Below are positions 10,183-20,896 of a stretch of DNA of 64,000 nt, piece after piece. The stretch's first letter is position 1. Each line of letters opens with the position of its first letter. A program made the translations under genes and the position numbers. This DNA comes from Argyresthia goedartella (lineage: Eukaryota > Arthropoda > Insecta > Lepidoptera > Argyresthiidae), in contig OX463813.1 of NCBI GenBank assembly GCA_949825045.1, positions 5,890,001 to 5,954,000 of the forward strand, in the 5' to 3' direction. The notes under the pieces are model-generated. The model did no database searches and was not told the DNA's origin. It saw only the letters and a program-made list of their open reading frames with translations.

Positions 10183-10539
10183 CACTCACAAAACACAAGA
10201 AATATACCATACACAATCGACGCCCCAATTTGACAGTAATCGACACAGATGACATTAATTACTTTTTAAAGAGAGTGTTGCAAGTTGAATAAAATAGTTT
10301 CATAGGTTTTCCGCAACATTGCGATGTTTTTATATTCTTGGTTTGGCTTTACACATCTATTTATTTCGTAGCAACAGCAGGACAGTTTAATTTAAATATA
10401 CCTTCAGCATGTGAAATGTTAGTGTCCTGTACGAATTTGTATATATAAACATTGTTATTAAAAGTAATACATAATTTATTCAACATTTTGTCTATACTCT
10501 ATGTTATCATCAAATCAGGGGACAAATATTTTTTTTCCA
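10183..10539. other. No gene seen
   Basis: AT-rich spacer without a supported feature. Confidence 0.4.
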
Positions 10540-10760
10540 ATTGTAGACCGATAGCAGCCTTCAATCACTCAAATACTAGAGAAAATAATTAACTCAAAAT
10601 CTGGAGATGTTCAAGCTCTCTAAATATCAATTTGGCTTTAGAAAAAATAAATCTGCAGACGACGCTGTCACACAACTTATTTCACATATTGTCTCTAACA
10701 TTGATAGTTATAACAAATGCTTAAGCATATTTTTAGATTTGGCGAAAGCCTTCTTTTTTT
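10540..10760 (+). pseudogene. LINE reverse transcriptase scrap
   Basis: An RPIA entry block, then in another frame QFGFRKNKSADDAVTQLISH and CLSIFLDLAKAF, the RT palm motif A region. About 70 codons remain, followed by an A-rich stretch. Jockey/CR1-like. Confidence 0.8.
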
Positions 10761-10915
10761 TAACAAAAAAAAATAAAAAAACTTACAAACTAGCAAGCTT
10801 ATGCAGTTTGACTGCAGGAACAACATTCTCAATACCATAAAATTTGTACTGTGTGTTAAATATACACCTTAACAACTTACACAATCTTCTTTTTTTGGTT
10901 ACATTCCTTATATTA

Positions 10916-11469
10916 GTGGCCAAGACGAGACCAGGCTCGCACTCTCAAAAAGTTATCAGACCTTATGTAGAACCAAGCTTCTAACTCTACCCGCCCTAAC
11001 TATACAAGCCCTTACTTAACGAACCTACACCTTAGTCAAAATATGTGGCTTGGCCGTTTTGCTGCAGTCACATGGGCGTAAGGTGAAAAATAAATTCACT
11101 GCTCATTACTTTTCTGTTATAGAATAGTTTTGTAGCAATGAGTATAGTTCTTGTAGGTGCAAATTAACAAATCTATCACGTTTTTACACTATTAATTTTT
11201 ACTATAAGAACTATTGTATAGAATAAAAGTAACGAACAGTGAATATTTTTTTCTCCTTACGCCCATCCCCTGTGATGAAAGGGAAACGGCCAAGCCACAT
11301 ATTTTGACTAAAGTATAGAGTTTTTTAAAGGTAGGGTTAGAGGCTTGTAGAGTTAGAAGCTTGGCCAGAGCCAAGCTTCTAACTCTACAAGCAAAAAAGT
11401 TATCAGATCTCATGCAGACATGAGATCTGATAACTTTTTCGAGTGCGAGCCAAGACTCGTCTTGGCCAC
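10916..11469. repeat. Fold-back element, near-complete palindrome
   Basis: The left end gtggccaagacgagaccagg is matched by the right end gagccaagactcgtcttggccac in inverse orientation. Pairing continues inward through aaaaagttatcaga, caagcttctaactctac, tatgtggcttggccgttt and cttacgcccat. Nearly the whole 550 bp can fold into one stem. No ORF. Confidence 0.85.
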
Positions 11470-11859
11470 ATTATACATGAAAATGTTTTTGGTGGTTTCA
11501 CTTCTTTTTGTAAGTTGCCTAAGACAATTTTTTTTTATTTTGTCCATTTTGTGTTTCTTTTTTTAGGGTGTGTTTCTTGCACATCAGAGGAGCCTTTTTT
11601 ATAGCCACTCTCATTCTTTGCCCTTTTCGATTCGTTATATATGTTCTTGGAATCGGGATTCAGCATTGTCATTTCTGTTTTAGACTTGATTCTGCGATTG
11701 CGGTTCAAGTTGACATCTAGCCACCTAATTGTCGTCTAGCTATCAGTGGCATACCATAGGATAGCCAACAACTTATCACTGGCCTCTAATGCACGGCACT
11801 CGCGCTTTCACAATATTCTTAGCCCGTTGTTCGGGTACACATTAGGTGTTTTGCGCGCG

Positions 11860-12010
11860 CTTAATTCTATCCCCTAATTTAAATCGTGTGGGGTGATTTA
11901 CTAAAAATCCTAAAATAAGTGTTTTATTATTTATAACAAGGAGACCCTCTATCAATTTTCATCAAAATTTACGGAAGTCTTATACAAACTTTTATCCCCT
12001 AGTTTAAGTT
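11860..12010 (+). repeat. Dispersed repeat block (also at 12720-12900)
   Basis: The tatcccctaatttaaa, gggtgatttactaaaaatcc, ggaagtcttatacaaact and tcccctagtttaag blocks are repeated at 12720-12900. A third related module at 13480-13560 (accaaatttcagctttgtag, gtgagtgagtcagtgacgaa) belongs to the same widespread lepidopteran repeat type. Confidence 0.65.
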
Positions 12011-12174
12011 TTAGATTTGTTTTGTCGTTTGTGTACTAATTTACGAAGTACATAAGTTATTTGTATAATTACTATTCTGAAACCTGACGAGAGCCCTATT
12101 CCCTATTTTGAGGGGTCAAGGAATGTTTTTTTAAAGCCTGAAACACCTTTTTTTTCTTATTTGTAATATAGTAA

Positions 12175-12620
12175 AACGCAAGCTCATGGACATGTGCATT
12201 CTTCCCATCCTTACCTACGGAGCCCAAACCTGGTCTTTGACTGACGCGCAAAGGTTCATTCTCGGGGTTTGCCAGAGAAAAATGGAGCGCAGTATACTCG
12301 GTGTTCGGCTTTTAGACCGGATCCGGAATACAGAGCTGCGCTCCCGAACAAAGATAATAGATGTAGCTCAGAAGGCTGCCCAACTAAAATGGGACTAGGC
12401 CGGCCATGTTGCTCGGATGCTGCCGAATAGCTGGGCTAAGAGAGCCACAGACTGGCTCCCAGAAAATGCAAAGAGAAAGCGTGGCCGACCCAGGAAGAGA
12501 TGGAGTGATGAGTTGGGTCTATGGGACAAGGAGTGGAGGGAGACCGCTCAGGATCGGATAGAGTGGAAGAGGGGGAGAGAGGCCTTTGCCCAGCAGTGGG
12601 ACATGGTAGGCTCGTAATAA
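12175..12620 (+). pseudogene. RTE-type LINE, C-terminal end
   Basis: ILPILTYGAQTWSLTDAQ, RKMERSILGVRLLDRIRN, RTKIIDVAQKAAQLKW, an in-frame stop, AGHVARMLPNSW, KRGRPRKRWSDEL and EAFAQQWDMVGS form the canonical C-terminus of insect RTE/craft LINEs downstream of the RT catalytic core. It is 5'-truncated and ends in a TAA trinucleotide repeat (12615-12641), typical of RTE tails. Confidence 0.9.
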
Positions 12621-12641
12621 TAATAATAATAATAATAATAT
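12615..12641 (+). repeat. (TAA)n tail
   Basis: About nine TAA/ATA units directly following the LINE C-terminus; the probable 3' tail of the RTE copy. Confidence 0.9.
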
Positions 12642-12899
12642 ACTATGATAAGAAGTCTGTATGCTTGCATAATTTTCAGATATCTAGCATGATATTCTGT
12701 TTATATGGAAAAACGAATTCAAATTTCCATCCCCTAATTTAAAGGGTGAGGGGTGATTTACTTAAAATCCTGAAATATGTAATTCATTATTTATAACAAA
12801 GAGTCCCTATATAATTTTCCAGACTTCTAGCATCAAAATTTGCGGAAGTCTCATACAAACTTCCATCCCCTAGTTTAAGGGGTTCGGGGGTAAAATTTC

Positions 12900-13430
12900 C
12901 AAGTTTTAATTTTTGTTGTTGTTTGTGTGCTATGGCCAAAGACGCATTCAACAATAAAAAACACCTGTTTAAAGTAAGAATATTAGCGAATATTCGTAAG
13001 CGGTTAATTAAGCTGGAACATTGCGTTATATGGCAGCAAAACCTGGACCATGACACAACGAGACCGAAAGAGATTGGAAGAGTTCGAGATGTGGTGTTGG
13101 AGAAGGATGGAAAGAGTCAGCTGGAAAGGAAAAGCAACGAGAAGGTGTTGCAGTTGGTTGGGAAAAAAAGATCTTTGTTGAAAACTATTGAGAATAGAAG
13201 AGGGAAGATGCTGGGACACCTGATACGGCACGAATATATAGCTTGGAGAAAGTTGTCCTCCAAACTATACTGGAAGGTCAAATAGAGGGAAGAAGGAAGA
13301 GAGGTAGACCACGGAGAACCTACATGGAGCAAGTGAAGGAGAAGAAATGTAGTGTCGTATCAGGACGTCAAGGAGAAGGCGATGTGTAGAAGTTCATGGA
13401 AGGAACTCCACCGACAAGAGCGTAGCTCTT
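12900..13430 (+). pseudogene. LINE C-terminal fragment, decayed
   Basis: AMAKDAFNNKKHLF, RKRLIKLEHCVIWQQNLDHD, a NEKVLQLVGKKRSLLKTIE helix, RRGKMLGHLIRHEY, then after a stop GRRGRPRRTYMEQVK. This is the C-terminal region of a craft-type LINE. The block expected as YGAETWTLR is altered. Stops interrupt it. Confidence 0.7.
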
Positions 13431-13720
13431 AAATAATAAATGAATGTTGTTTTTGTACTAATGCTACTATACTACATACCAAATTTCAGCTTTGTAGTAC
13501 TTGGGGAAGTTCCTAGGAATTTTGATGATCATTAGTGAGTGAGTCAGTGACGAAATCGGGGTATTTTAGGTATCAATAAAATCTAAAGTATAAGAGCTAG
13601 AGTCTATTTAAACTTTATATGTATATTAAACCCACTACTGACATCATGTACATTCCGCTCAACTGCTATAATCCAAACCTAAGTTGTAAGGGTTAAAATA
13701 TTCGACGAAACGTTAGTTAG

Positions 13721-14180
13721 TGAAAAAGGTAGGTAGTGCCCTTGCGCTTCGCTTGCTCATCTTGGCGGGGGCACTGCCGTTCTCCCAGACTTATGTTTAA
13801 CAGTAATAGGAAGTACTTTACAAATTTTATCTAATTTTCTATAATCACCTTTACATTTATTTTTAGTTTTTTGTTTACTATTAATTTCAAAAATCTGATT
13901 TGGTTCAATCTTTTCAAAGTTTGTTTTGAAAGTATTCATAGCAGTCTGGGGCTTTACCTTATATGGAGTCAACTAAGCACCTATATTAACATTTTGGAGT
14001 TGCAGAAGTAAGTTAAGTTTGTTACATAATTAATCTATATGGACTGACCAGGAAAAGCTCTCAACTACTTTCATACCTAAGTATTTGACACAATTATTTC
14101 TCTCTATATGTTTACAATGATAATTCGATAATGATTTTGTCACTATAATTCTAAAAAAATAAGAATTTAAAGGCATTCAT
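13721..14180 (-). other. Probable LINE remnant, no intact gene
   Basis: Minus-strand reading gives KYLGMKVVESFSWSVHI around 14040-14085 (the RT-distal YLG block of LINEs) and a 71-codon ORF at 13757-13972 rich in K and N. Probably scraps of one LINE, but continuity is not clear. Confidence 0.4.
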
Positions 14181-14189
14181 GGTGTTTCT

Positions 14190-15520
14190 CTGGCACTGTT
14201 CAAGAGTTATCTGACCATAAGATCTCAAATAGTGACGGTTTATCTAGTGACGAGGAGAAATAGACTTCGTAGTGCCATAGGGAAGCATCCTCGGGCCTAC
14301 CCTTTTCCTAATTTATATTGATGACATCTCCAACATCGATATTGACCATGCTTTTATTATTACATATGCGGATGATCCTGTAATCTCGTTCACTGCTAAT
14401 AATTGGCAGGACGTTAATCGGCACGCTGAAGAAGGATTCCTACTCGTAACCAAATGGCTTGGTAAAAAATTACCTACAGTAAATAAAATGAAAACCAAGG
14501 TGTGTCACATAGTATGAATTCCATTAAGCATTAAAGCAAACACACAGCCTGACACGGGCATGCTCAATATAAAAGCACACTCTTGTACAATGCGTACTGA
14601 TTGAGACTGCTATCAGTTAGAGATAGTCTCCTCAATACGATACCTGGGTGTCATAATTGAGAAGCATTTAGACTGGGTTAACCATATAGATGTCACCGTG
14701 AGATAATCAAAACCTTTAGTTGATCAACTATCGACAGATGGTAAACCAGAACGACAGGGTTTTGAATTTACGTTTCTTTTTTTCTTACATGTCAACCTAA
14801 CACGAAGCTACCGCATTTAGCTACCGCAGTGTTTGATTTGGTATTTCGTTTACTATTTAACGCTTTTAGCCGTTAGTTTATCAAGTAACGCGTCATATAT
14901 GTTACTATAGTAAGCAATACGCTACAGTTTACTCTCTGTCGATAGTTGACCACCTAACGAGAAAAAAACGTTAGTTTATCAACTAACTGTTTTGACAATC
15001 TTACGGTGACATGTACACTTGACATCCGGAAAAATTAGAAAACTCTTCCGTATCTTTAGGAACCTACGCTTCTTAGTTAATATATACTGCTCAAAAGTAT
15101 TTACTACGCGGTCTGTCAATCTGTGGCCACATTTGGTATCTTGGCTTGGGATGGTTGCTCGAAAACAATACTACTTCCTTTCGAAAGATCCCAATGAGAC
15201 AATTTGTATAAACTGACAGAAGTATTATCCAATAGTCAACTATTCATATTAAATATCATCACTTGTCAACTCAGAAATATAGCAAGTTTTGATTCTACGC
15301 TTAGACGACAAGATAAAGTTCATAAAAAAACCCACTACCGTACACGTTTTGCTCAAAGGTTTCTCATTTTCCTTGGCCCACTTTTTTAAAACAGGCTTAA
15401 TTCAGTACTGAATATAAGAAATCTTCAAACCCATCATTGTAATATTAAATTAGTCTCCCACCTTCTGACCTTAAACTACAACAACACGGAATCACTTCTC
15501 GAAACTGTAAGATAGCTGAT
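14190..15520 (+). pseudogene. LINE RT fragment, split by an M2 MITE
   Basis: The left part has LIYIDDISN and IITYADDPVIS (RT catalytic YADD), a KWLGKKLPTVNKMKTK thumb-like block and IRYLGVIIEKHLDWVNHI. The M2 element then intervenes (14694-15010), after which the same protein continues as IRKLFRIFRNLRFLVNIYCS and SQLFILNIITCQL. Many stops. Jockey/CR1-like. Confidence 0.8.
14694..15010. repeat. MITE family M2, copy 2
   Basis: tcaccgtgagataatcaaaa on the left and ttttgacaatcttacggtga on the right; internal blocks match copy 1 at 7272-7689. It is inserted inside a LINE reading frame, which dates it as younger than that LINE. It lacks the ~90-bp internal segment present in copy 1. Confidence 0.85.
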
Positions 15521-15818
15521 CTATGTTGCTCACCTAGATAATGTTGTCTCTTGTCTCTTCTCTTTGCTTTAACATCTACTCGTGTACACCCACTGATACA
15601 CAGCGAGGGTCCAGTTACCCAAGTACTTCAACAGTGATCTCAAGATATCATATAGTCACAGGGTTGGGTGAGTGGGCACTCACTTTACATAAACACACAC
15701 CCATGGCGGTACATACCGCAAGTCGATAGGCACAGTTTTTGGTGGCAACAAATATAATGATCACCAAAATATTTTTTTCCTACCCAAAATTGATATATTT
15801 TTGGATCAGGTTTATTAC
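15521..15818. other. No gene seen
   Basis: Spacer between the LINE remnant and the gypsy LTR; no feature supported. Confidence 0.4.
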
Positions 15819-16271
15819 TTAAAAAAAAACATTTATTTTAACCTAAAAAGAACATCTCGTCATTTAATTAATTATGAAAACAATTTGACAAACAAACTAA
15901 CAAAGGAACACAATCGACACATAAACTAAAGAAAAACACTAGAAAGGGTTCGCCAAAACGATATCAGATCACACCGGCGTCTCGTAGTATGTCCGCGCGC
16001 AGCGACGGTTGGCGAAGGAAAAGAGACCCGGGGTTTTTTTTTTTTGTTGGAGGGGAAAAAAATGGAATTACCCATGCCCAGGAGTCAGACCTCCCTGCTA
16101 TGTCCGGGTCCCCACATATTGAGCGGGCATCAGCTCGTGTGGTATACGGACTAAAAACAACCCCTTTGTTTTTAGTCCGTATACCACACGAGCTGATGCC
16201 CGCTTAATAAGAGAGACCCGGGTAGGCTCCGCGCTGGCTTTTATACCCGCGGTGGCACCTCATCCCTTACA
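15819..16271 (-). repeat. 3' LTR of minus-strand gypsy element G1
   Basis: 15819-16032 is a direct repeat of 20375-20587, and the part right of the insert (16212-16246) matches 22293-22326. On the minus strand it begins TGTAAGGGATGAGG (16271 leftwards) after a purine-rich tract, carries TATAAAAGCC about 25 bp in, and has an AATAAA near its other end. The exact inner terminus is uncertain. A 179-bp insert lies at 16033-16211. Confidence 0.7.
16033..16211 (-). mobile_element. Short retroposed insert in the G1 3' LTR
   Basis: Flanked by an 11-bp duplication AGAGACCCGGG (16022-16032 and 16212-16222). It starts with a poly-T run (a poly-A tail on the minus strand) and contains an inverted repeat: gcgggcatcagctcgtgtgg before and ccacacgagctgatgcccgc after a short loop. 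No ORF. Its tail-side junction is at the same LTR nucleotide as the LINE in the other LTR. Confidence 0.75.
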
Positions 16272-16284
16272 CGGCCTCTCCTGA

Positions 16285-16482
16285 CTATGCGTCGCCCCCG
16301 ACGGCATCTGACAGATCTGGCAGGCTGTCTCTCGTAACACCAGATGGTCCAGCTGCTTGATGTAGCTCTGCAATCCCGTCATGGGCGGTCGGCGAGCTCA
16401 CTGTGGGATTATCTTGATGGCTGGCAATGGTATCATCCACCGTAGAATCGTCATCTGTAATTCGAGGGACACATGAGAACAT
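16285..16482 (-). pseudogene. G1 pol C-terminal tail
   Basis: An acidic, Ser/Thr-rich peptide ending SGVTRDSLPDLSDAVGGDA and a stop 14 bp before the LTR start. Its position suits the end of a gypsy polyprotein. It is separated from the integrase core by the 16483-17023 segment. Confidence 0.5.
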
Positions 16483-17023
16483 TGTTTACAATTTATTAGG
16501 CTCTGCCTATTTCTTACATTCATCTATCTCTCAAGGCCTCCTTTCAGCAACCAAACACAACGGTCTATTGATTCATAAAACACCAATATACTTTCTTAGT
16601 ATTTCATGAATTATTGTTATCACTTAGCTAGCACACATCTCAATCTCATTGTACAACACACATTTTAGTTATCTTTCTCATGGATCCTTGTCATTCGTCA
16701 CGCAGATTCACGCTATCATGCAGGGCAAACATCCCGCAGTTTGTTTGCCGGTGGGTACGTCCCGCAGTCCGTCCTCTACATGAACAATAGACACATGTGT
16801 AGGGCGAGCATCCCGCAGTCTACTCGCCTACAGGTACGTCCCGCAGTCCGTCCTCTATACATGGGTGGCAAGGCCATTCTTCGTGGGGCTGGTCAGGCAC
16901 CCCGCAGTTTGCCTGACGTAGAATGTCCCGTAGTCCGTCTACTGCCGCACTCGTTAGACACCCCGCAGTTTGTCTAACATAGAACATCCCGCAGTCTGTT
17001 CTATCAACAGAGTACCAGTGCAC
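16483..17023. other. Non-coding segment interrupting G1 pol, carrying the hairpin array
   Basis: Lies where the second half of integrase should be. The left ~240 bp is plain AT-rich sequence; the right ~290 bp is the hairpin array. Reading frames here do not resemble integrase, so this is either an insertion with a deletion or a replaced segment. Confidence 0.6.
16724..17004. repeat. Tandem array of eight hairpins with constant loop and variable stems
   Basis: Each unit has a loop close to YCCCGCAGTY flanked by inverted arms that differ between units: GGCAAAC/GTTTGCC (16724-16749), GTAG(G)GCGAG/CTCGCCTAC (16799-16831), GTCAGGCA/TGCCTGAC (16892-16917), GTAGA/TCTAC (16918-16942), GTTAGACA/TGTCTAAC (16953-16978) and ATAGAACA/TGTTCTAT (16979-17004). 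Two weaker units (16754-16774 and 16833-16853) share GGTACG/CGTCC with a bulge. Hairpins come in abutting pairs separated by 10-40 bp. No family recognised. Confidence 0.9.
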
Positions 17024-17971
17024 TCACGAGAGGAGTGTGAACTTTGTAAAAGCGTCTACCACTAGGAGTACGAACTTGTAGCCATTAGACTCCGGGAGAG
17101 GACCCAATGCATCAAGGTGAATTACTGAGAAAGTTGTATCTGGCTTTTCCCATGAGGTTATAAACTGGTGTGGAGCCCTAGGTACCCGTTTTTTTTGAGA
17201 GGCATACGAGACAGTGATCGAGGTACTTCCTAACGAACTGTCGTAATCCTGGGAACCAAAATTGACGTAATATGAGGTCAACAGTTTTTTCGTATCCTAC
17301 GTGATCATGTTCGTCGTGAAAAACGCGTAACAGGCTAAGTCGATGGCCTCGAGGGATGTAACATAGAAGTCTAGGTTTTTGCTCGCCCACAACAGTATAC
17401 TTGTAGTATAGGAGGTCGTTTTGTTGAATGTAACGATTTGGGTCTAAGTTGCCGTCGTTAACGACGTTCGTTGAATAAGGGTGTTGGTCTCCCCGTCTGC
17501 CGCTTGAGCGATTTGAGCCCAATTGCGTGGCCTAGTGATATTGTTGACTTCGCGTGGGGGATTACGGCTCAGATAGTCTGCATGCGACATCATAACACCC
17601 TTACGATACACTATGTCAAAGGTAAAGTCTTGGAGGTAGACCCACCAACGCGCTACCCTCGGGAGCAAATCCTTTTTACGCTCAGTGGATTTGAGGGCAT
17701 TACAAACTGTTATAACTTTTAACTGAATTCCGATTAAGTAGTGTCTGAAGTTCTGTAATGCCTTCACAACCGCTAACGTCTCTAACTTGTATGAGTGATA
17801 GCGAGTTTCTGCTCCTTGCGTTACTTTACTGAAGTACGCAACCACTCTTTTATTGCCGTTATCACGATTTTGCAAGAGGACTGCCCCGTATCCTATACTA
17901 CTTGCATCTGTGTGCACTTCAGTCGGGAGTTTAGGGTCAAAGATCGATAATATGGGTTCGTTTGTTAGCAA
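17024..17971 (-). pseudogene. G1 pol: RNase H and N-terminal integrase
   Basis: RNase H reads VHTDASSIGYGAVLLQ, YHSYKLETLAVVKAL and DIVYRKGVMMSHADYLSR. It is followed by LLCYIPRGHRLSLLRVFHDE, HVGYEKTVDLI and CLVCLSKK (an HHCC-type zinc-binding integrase N-terminus). The start of the integrase core is FSVIHLDALGPLPESNGYKF and VVDAFTKFTLL. A frameshift falls near 17200 and the core stops at 17024, so the second catalytic Asp and Glu are missing. Confidence 0.88.
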
Positions 17972-18119
17972 AGCAATGATTTCTTGGCGGACCTTTTTGT
18001 TCCGGACCCCATTTGAATGCGACGTCCTTTTTGGTGAGACGGGAAATGCACAGTGTCCTAGATGCGTATCCCTCTATGTATTTACGGAAATATCCGGCTA
18101 AACCTAGGAACTGCCTGAC

Positions 18120-19235
18120 TTACTTGACACTGGCTGGTAAAGGTGAGTCTACTATTGCCTTGATTTTATGTGGGCTTGGCTTGACCTGACCCTGACTGAT
18201 GATACGGCCTAGGTATTCAACCTCGGTGGTTAAGAACACGCACTTTCGTAGGTTTATCGAAAATCCCACCTCGGTTAGAGTTGTCAGTACTTCAGGCAGC
18301 AAATGAATGGCCTCCTCTATCGTACTGCTCATGATTAGCATGTCGTCTATGTAGAACAGGACCTTCCCGACGTCAATGAACTTCTTAAGGGTCTTATTTA
18401 TGATTCTTTGATAGACAATTGGCGAGTTAGATAGGCCATAGGGCATTTTTAAGTATTCGTAGTGACCTTCCGGGGTCACAAATCCCGTGCGATGGATTGA
18501 CGCTGGATCGATCCTGATCTGATGAAACCCGGTCACCATATCGAGCGATGAGTACCGTGTTATGTTCGTGTCACCTAACCGGTCGATATGATCATCTATG
18601 AGGGGGAGCGGGTACCTGTCTTTAACGGTTATTCGGTTGAGTGCACGGTAATCGACGCACACTCAGTCGGAGCCGTCTTTTTTCTTAACTAATATTATTG
18701 GGCTGGAGTATTCCGATTCCGATTCCCTAATGATACCTTTCTCCAAAAGATCGTTGACGATTTCGCGGACTTTAAGTTTCTCGGCTAGTGAAAGTTTGTA
18801 GGGTCGGTAGGCTACAGGTTCGTTACTAGTAAGATTAATATGCATCTCGCCAGTGCTGACAGTAGAAGGGGCGGTTCCAGTTATAAAAAAGTCAGCAAAA
18901 CCGTCAATGACCTGTAAAATGGATTCTCTTTCTACACCCTGAAGAGGCGTTACGATGTCGTCAAGTTTATTGGAGTACATTTTGAAAACATTGGACACTT
19001 TTGTCGTTGAATGCGTGAGGTATTGTTGATCTTTGGTACGGACATATGTTATGCCATCCTTATTTAGGATGTCCGTACCAACTATTATTGGGGTAGACAT
19101 GTAAATTCCTGGTACAACGACAAAATCGGCTTCAATAGAAATATTGCTAAATTCCACTGTAAGTGTTACGTACGACTGTCCTATAATTTCATGGTTACCG
19201 AGTCCCTTCAACGTACAATTGGTAGGTCTTGTCAA
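18120..19235 (-). pseudogene. G1 pol: protease end and reverse transcriptase
   Basis: The 18663-19235 part contains a protease-like IIVGTDIL block, then the RT lead-in KGIIRESESEYSSPIILVKK. A stop at 18660 follows KKDGSD where the family has DGSWRFCVDYR. RT continues as CVDYRALNRITVKDRYPLPL, GFHQIRID, LKMPYGLSNSP and catalytic FYIDDMLI, then YLGRIISQGQVKP. A second stop (about 18120) ends it before RNase H. Confidence 0.92.
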
Positions 19236-19399
19236 ACAGGTAAATATTTAAGTACATCAGACGATACCAACGATAGGTTGAGAGCCCCGCTATCAATTAA
19301 TACGTCGACAGGAATGCCCTGGACTACGGCCGTTGTTATGTCATTGTGGCGTTCAGACCCCGTGTGGTCACGGCAAAGGTTGACGCTGCGCGAGTCTAG

Positions 19400-20041
19400 T
19401 CATGCCCTCTGCTTGGCAAAACACACGCTATCCGTGTGGCCGGGCCTCTTGCAGAACGCGCAGATTACTTGCGATTGTGGGACACTCGTAGACAGTTTTG
19501 GTCTTTTTGAGCAGTTACATGCTTTATGACCGCTTTGACCACAATTATAACATTTGAGAGAGGGGCCTGCGTGTTCTGCCGGGCGTTTTATGGATGGTGG
19601 GTAGATTGATATTTTTGCGGCGGGTTTATCGGGTTTTGGTTTAACATGTATAGACAAGAACGACACTAAGTTCTCACTCGTGAGATCGGCATTCGCGGCT
19701 GCAGCCCTTACTTGCGCGTCATCGATACCGCGAATTACGATTTAGGTCATAAGTTCGTCACTTAGCCCTTTGACTATGCGTAGGCGGAGGATGGTTCGTC
19801 ATGCGTATTCCGTGTATGTTTTATATTTATTAGAGGTTGAATTCATTGCATCGAACAATATATTTGCGTAGTCTAGTTTCCGCGGGCAGAGAGGTTGGAA
19901 TTCACGTTTGAAACTAGTCCAGCACCGATCAGCTGTAACCCAGTCGTTTAACCAGGTTTTGGCATCTCCTTTTAAGCAATTCGCCACACGAGACAAACAC
20001 TCTTTGTCCTCCCACCGGTTGGCTTTTCGGGCGCGGTCCAC
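19400..20041 (-). pseudogene. G1 gag: capsid and two zinc knuckles
   Basis: 19799-20041 encodes a capsid-like segment (NCLKGDAKTWLNDW, SFKREFQPLCP). 19400-19666 carries two CCHC knuckles: CYNCGQSGHKACNC and CAFCKRPGHTDSVC. The segments lie in broken frames, and a stop near 19744 separates them. Gag reads directly towards protease at 19235, as in gypsy elements. Confidence 0.85.
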
Positions 20042-20374
20042 CTCATCGCACCATGCGTCAATATCATGAATCGCGGGATCAAAGTTTGAGACGTAATAGT
20101 TGTGCGTGCGAATGGGATTGATGGAGTGGATCGCGGCTACAATTGCCTGCGTGGCAGACGAGGTGGCTGGTTCCGACGGCGGAACTGGGGTAGAAGTGAA
20201 TTAATTTTCTATCGACTCTAGTGGCGACAAAATAGTATCCAAAGTTCTGTCCCTAACGACGGGGTTTTCATGGCATGTTCGCGGTGCGGCAGGTGTACGT
20301 GTCGTCGAAAAACGCGGCGGTGTTACTAGGGATCGCGTTCGGTATCGCGATTGAACGACAGTAAAAATAACAGT
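20042..20374 (-). other. G1 leader and gag 5' region
   Basis: Between gag and the 5' LTR. It is GC-richer than the surroundings with broken frames. I could not identify a primer binding site by eye. Confidence 0.4.
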
Positions 20375-20896
20375 TTAAAAAAAAACATTTATTTAAACCA
20401 TAAAAAATATCTCGTCATTTAATTAATTATGAAAACAATTTGACAAACAAACTAACAAAGGAACACAATCGACACATAAACTAAAGAAAAACACTAGAAA
20501 AGGTTCACCAAAACGATATCAGATCACACCAGCGTCTCGTAGTATGTCCGCGTGCAGCGACGGTTGGCGAAGGAAAAGAGACCCGGGCTTGGTGATCTTC
20601 TTACACCCCTTCCAGGGTGCGGGGTTGCGGTCCCGGGGCAATGGCCCCCTTCCGCGGAGTCTTCCGCTGGCCGTGACTACGGCCAGGTCATTGGGTGGCT
20701 GAGGTGTTCTTCGGGTTGTGTGGCCTCAATCCAGTGGTGCTGCCGGCTCGGCAACCAGGTCTCGGTGTAGGCGGCGACGGTCAGGCGGGCGCGCGTGGTA
20801 TGGCGCCAGGTCTCGCACGAGCGGGTGTTGAGAGCCATCCGCTCGTGCGAACATATTCGTTGCTAGCCTCTGGACGAACTTGTCCAGTGACTCCAA

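Noticed and set aside
16724..17004. CRISPR array
   Set aside because: Regular constant/variable alternation is superficially similar, but the variable parts are inverted pairs around each constant loop, spacing is irregular, and the context is an insect gypsy element.
16820..17023. 67-codon minus-strand ORF with repeated DCGM/NCGV motifs
   Set aside because: It is a by-product of the hairpin array; arm complementarity explains the repeats better than coding.
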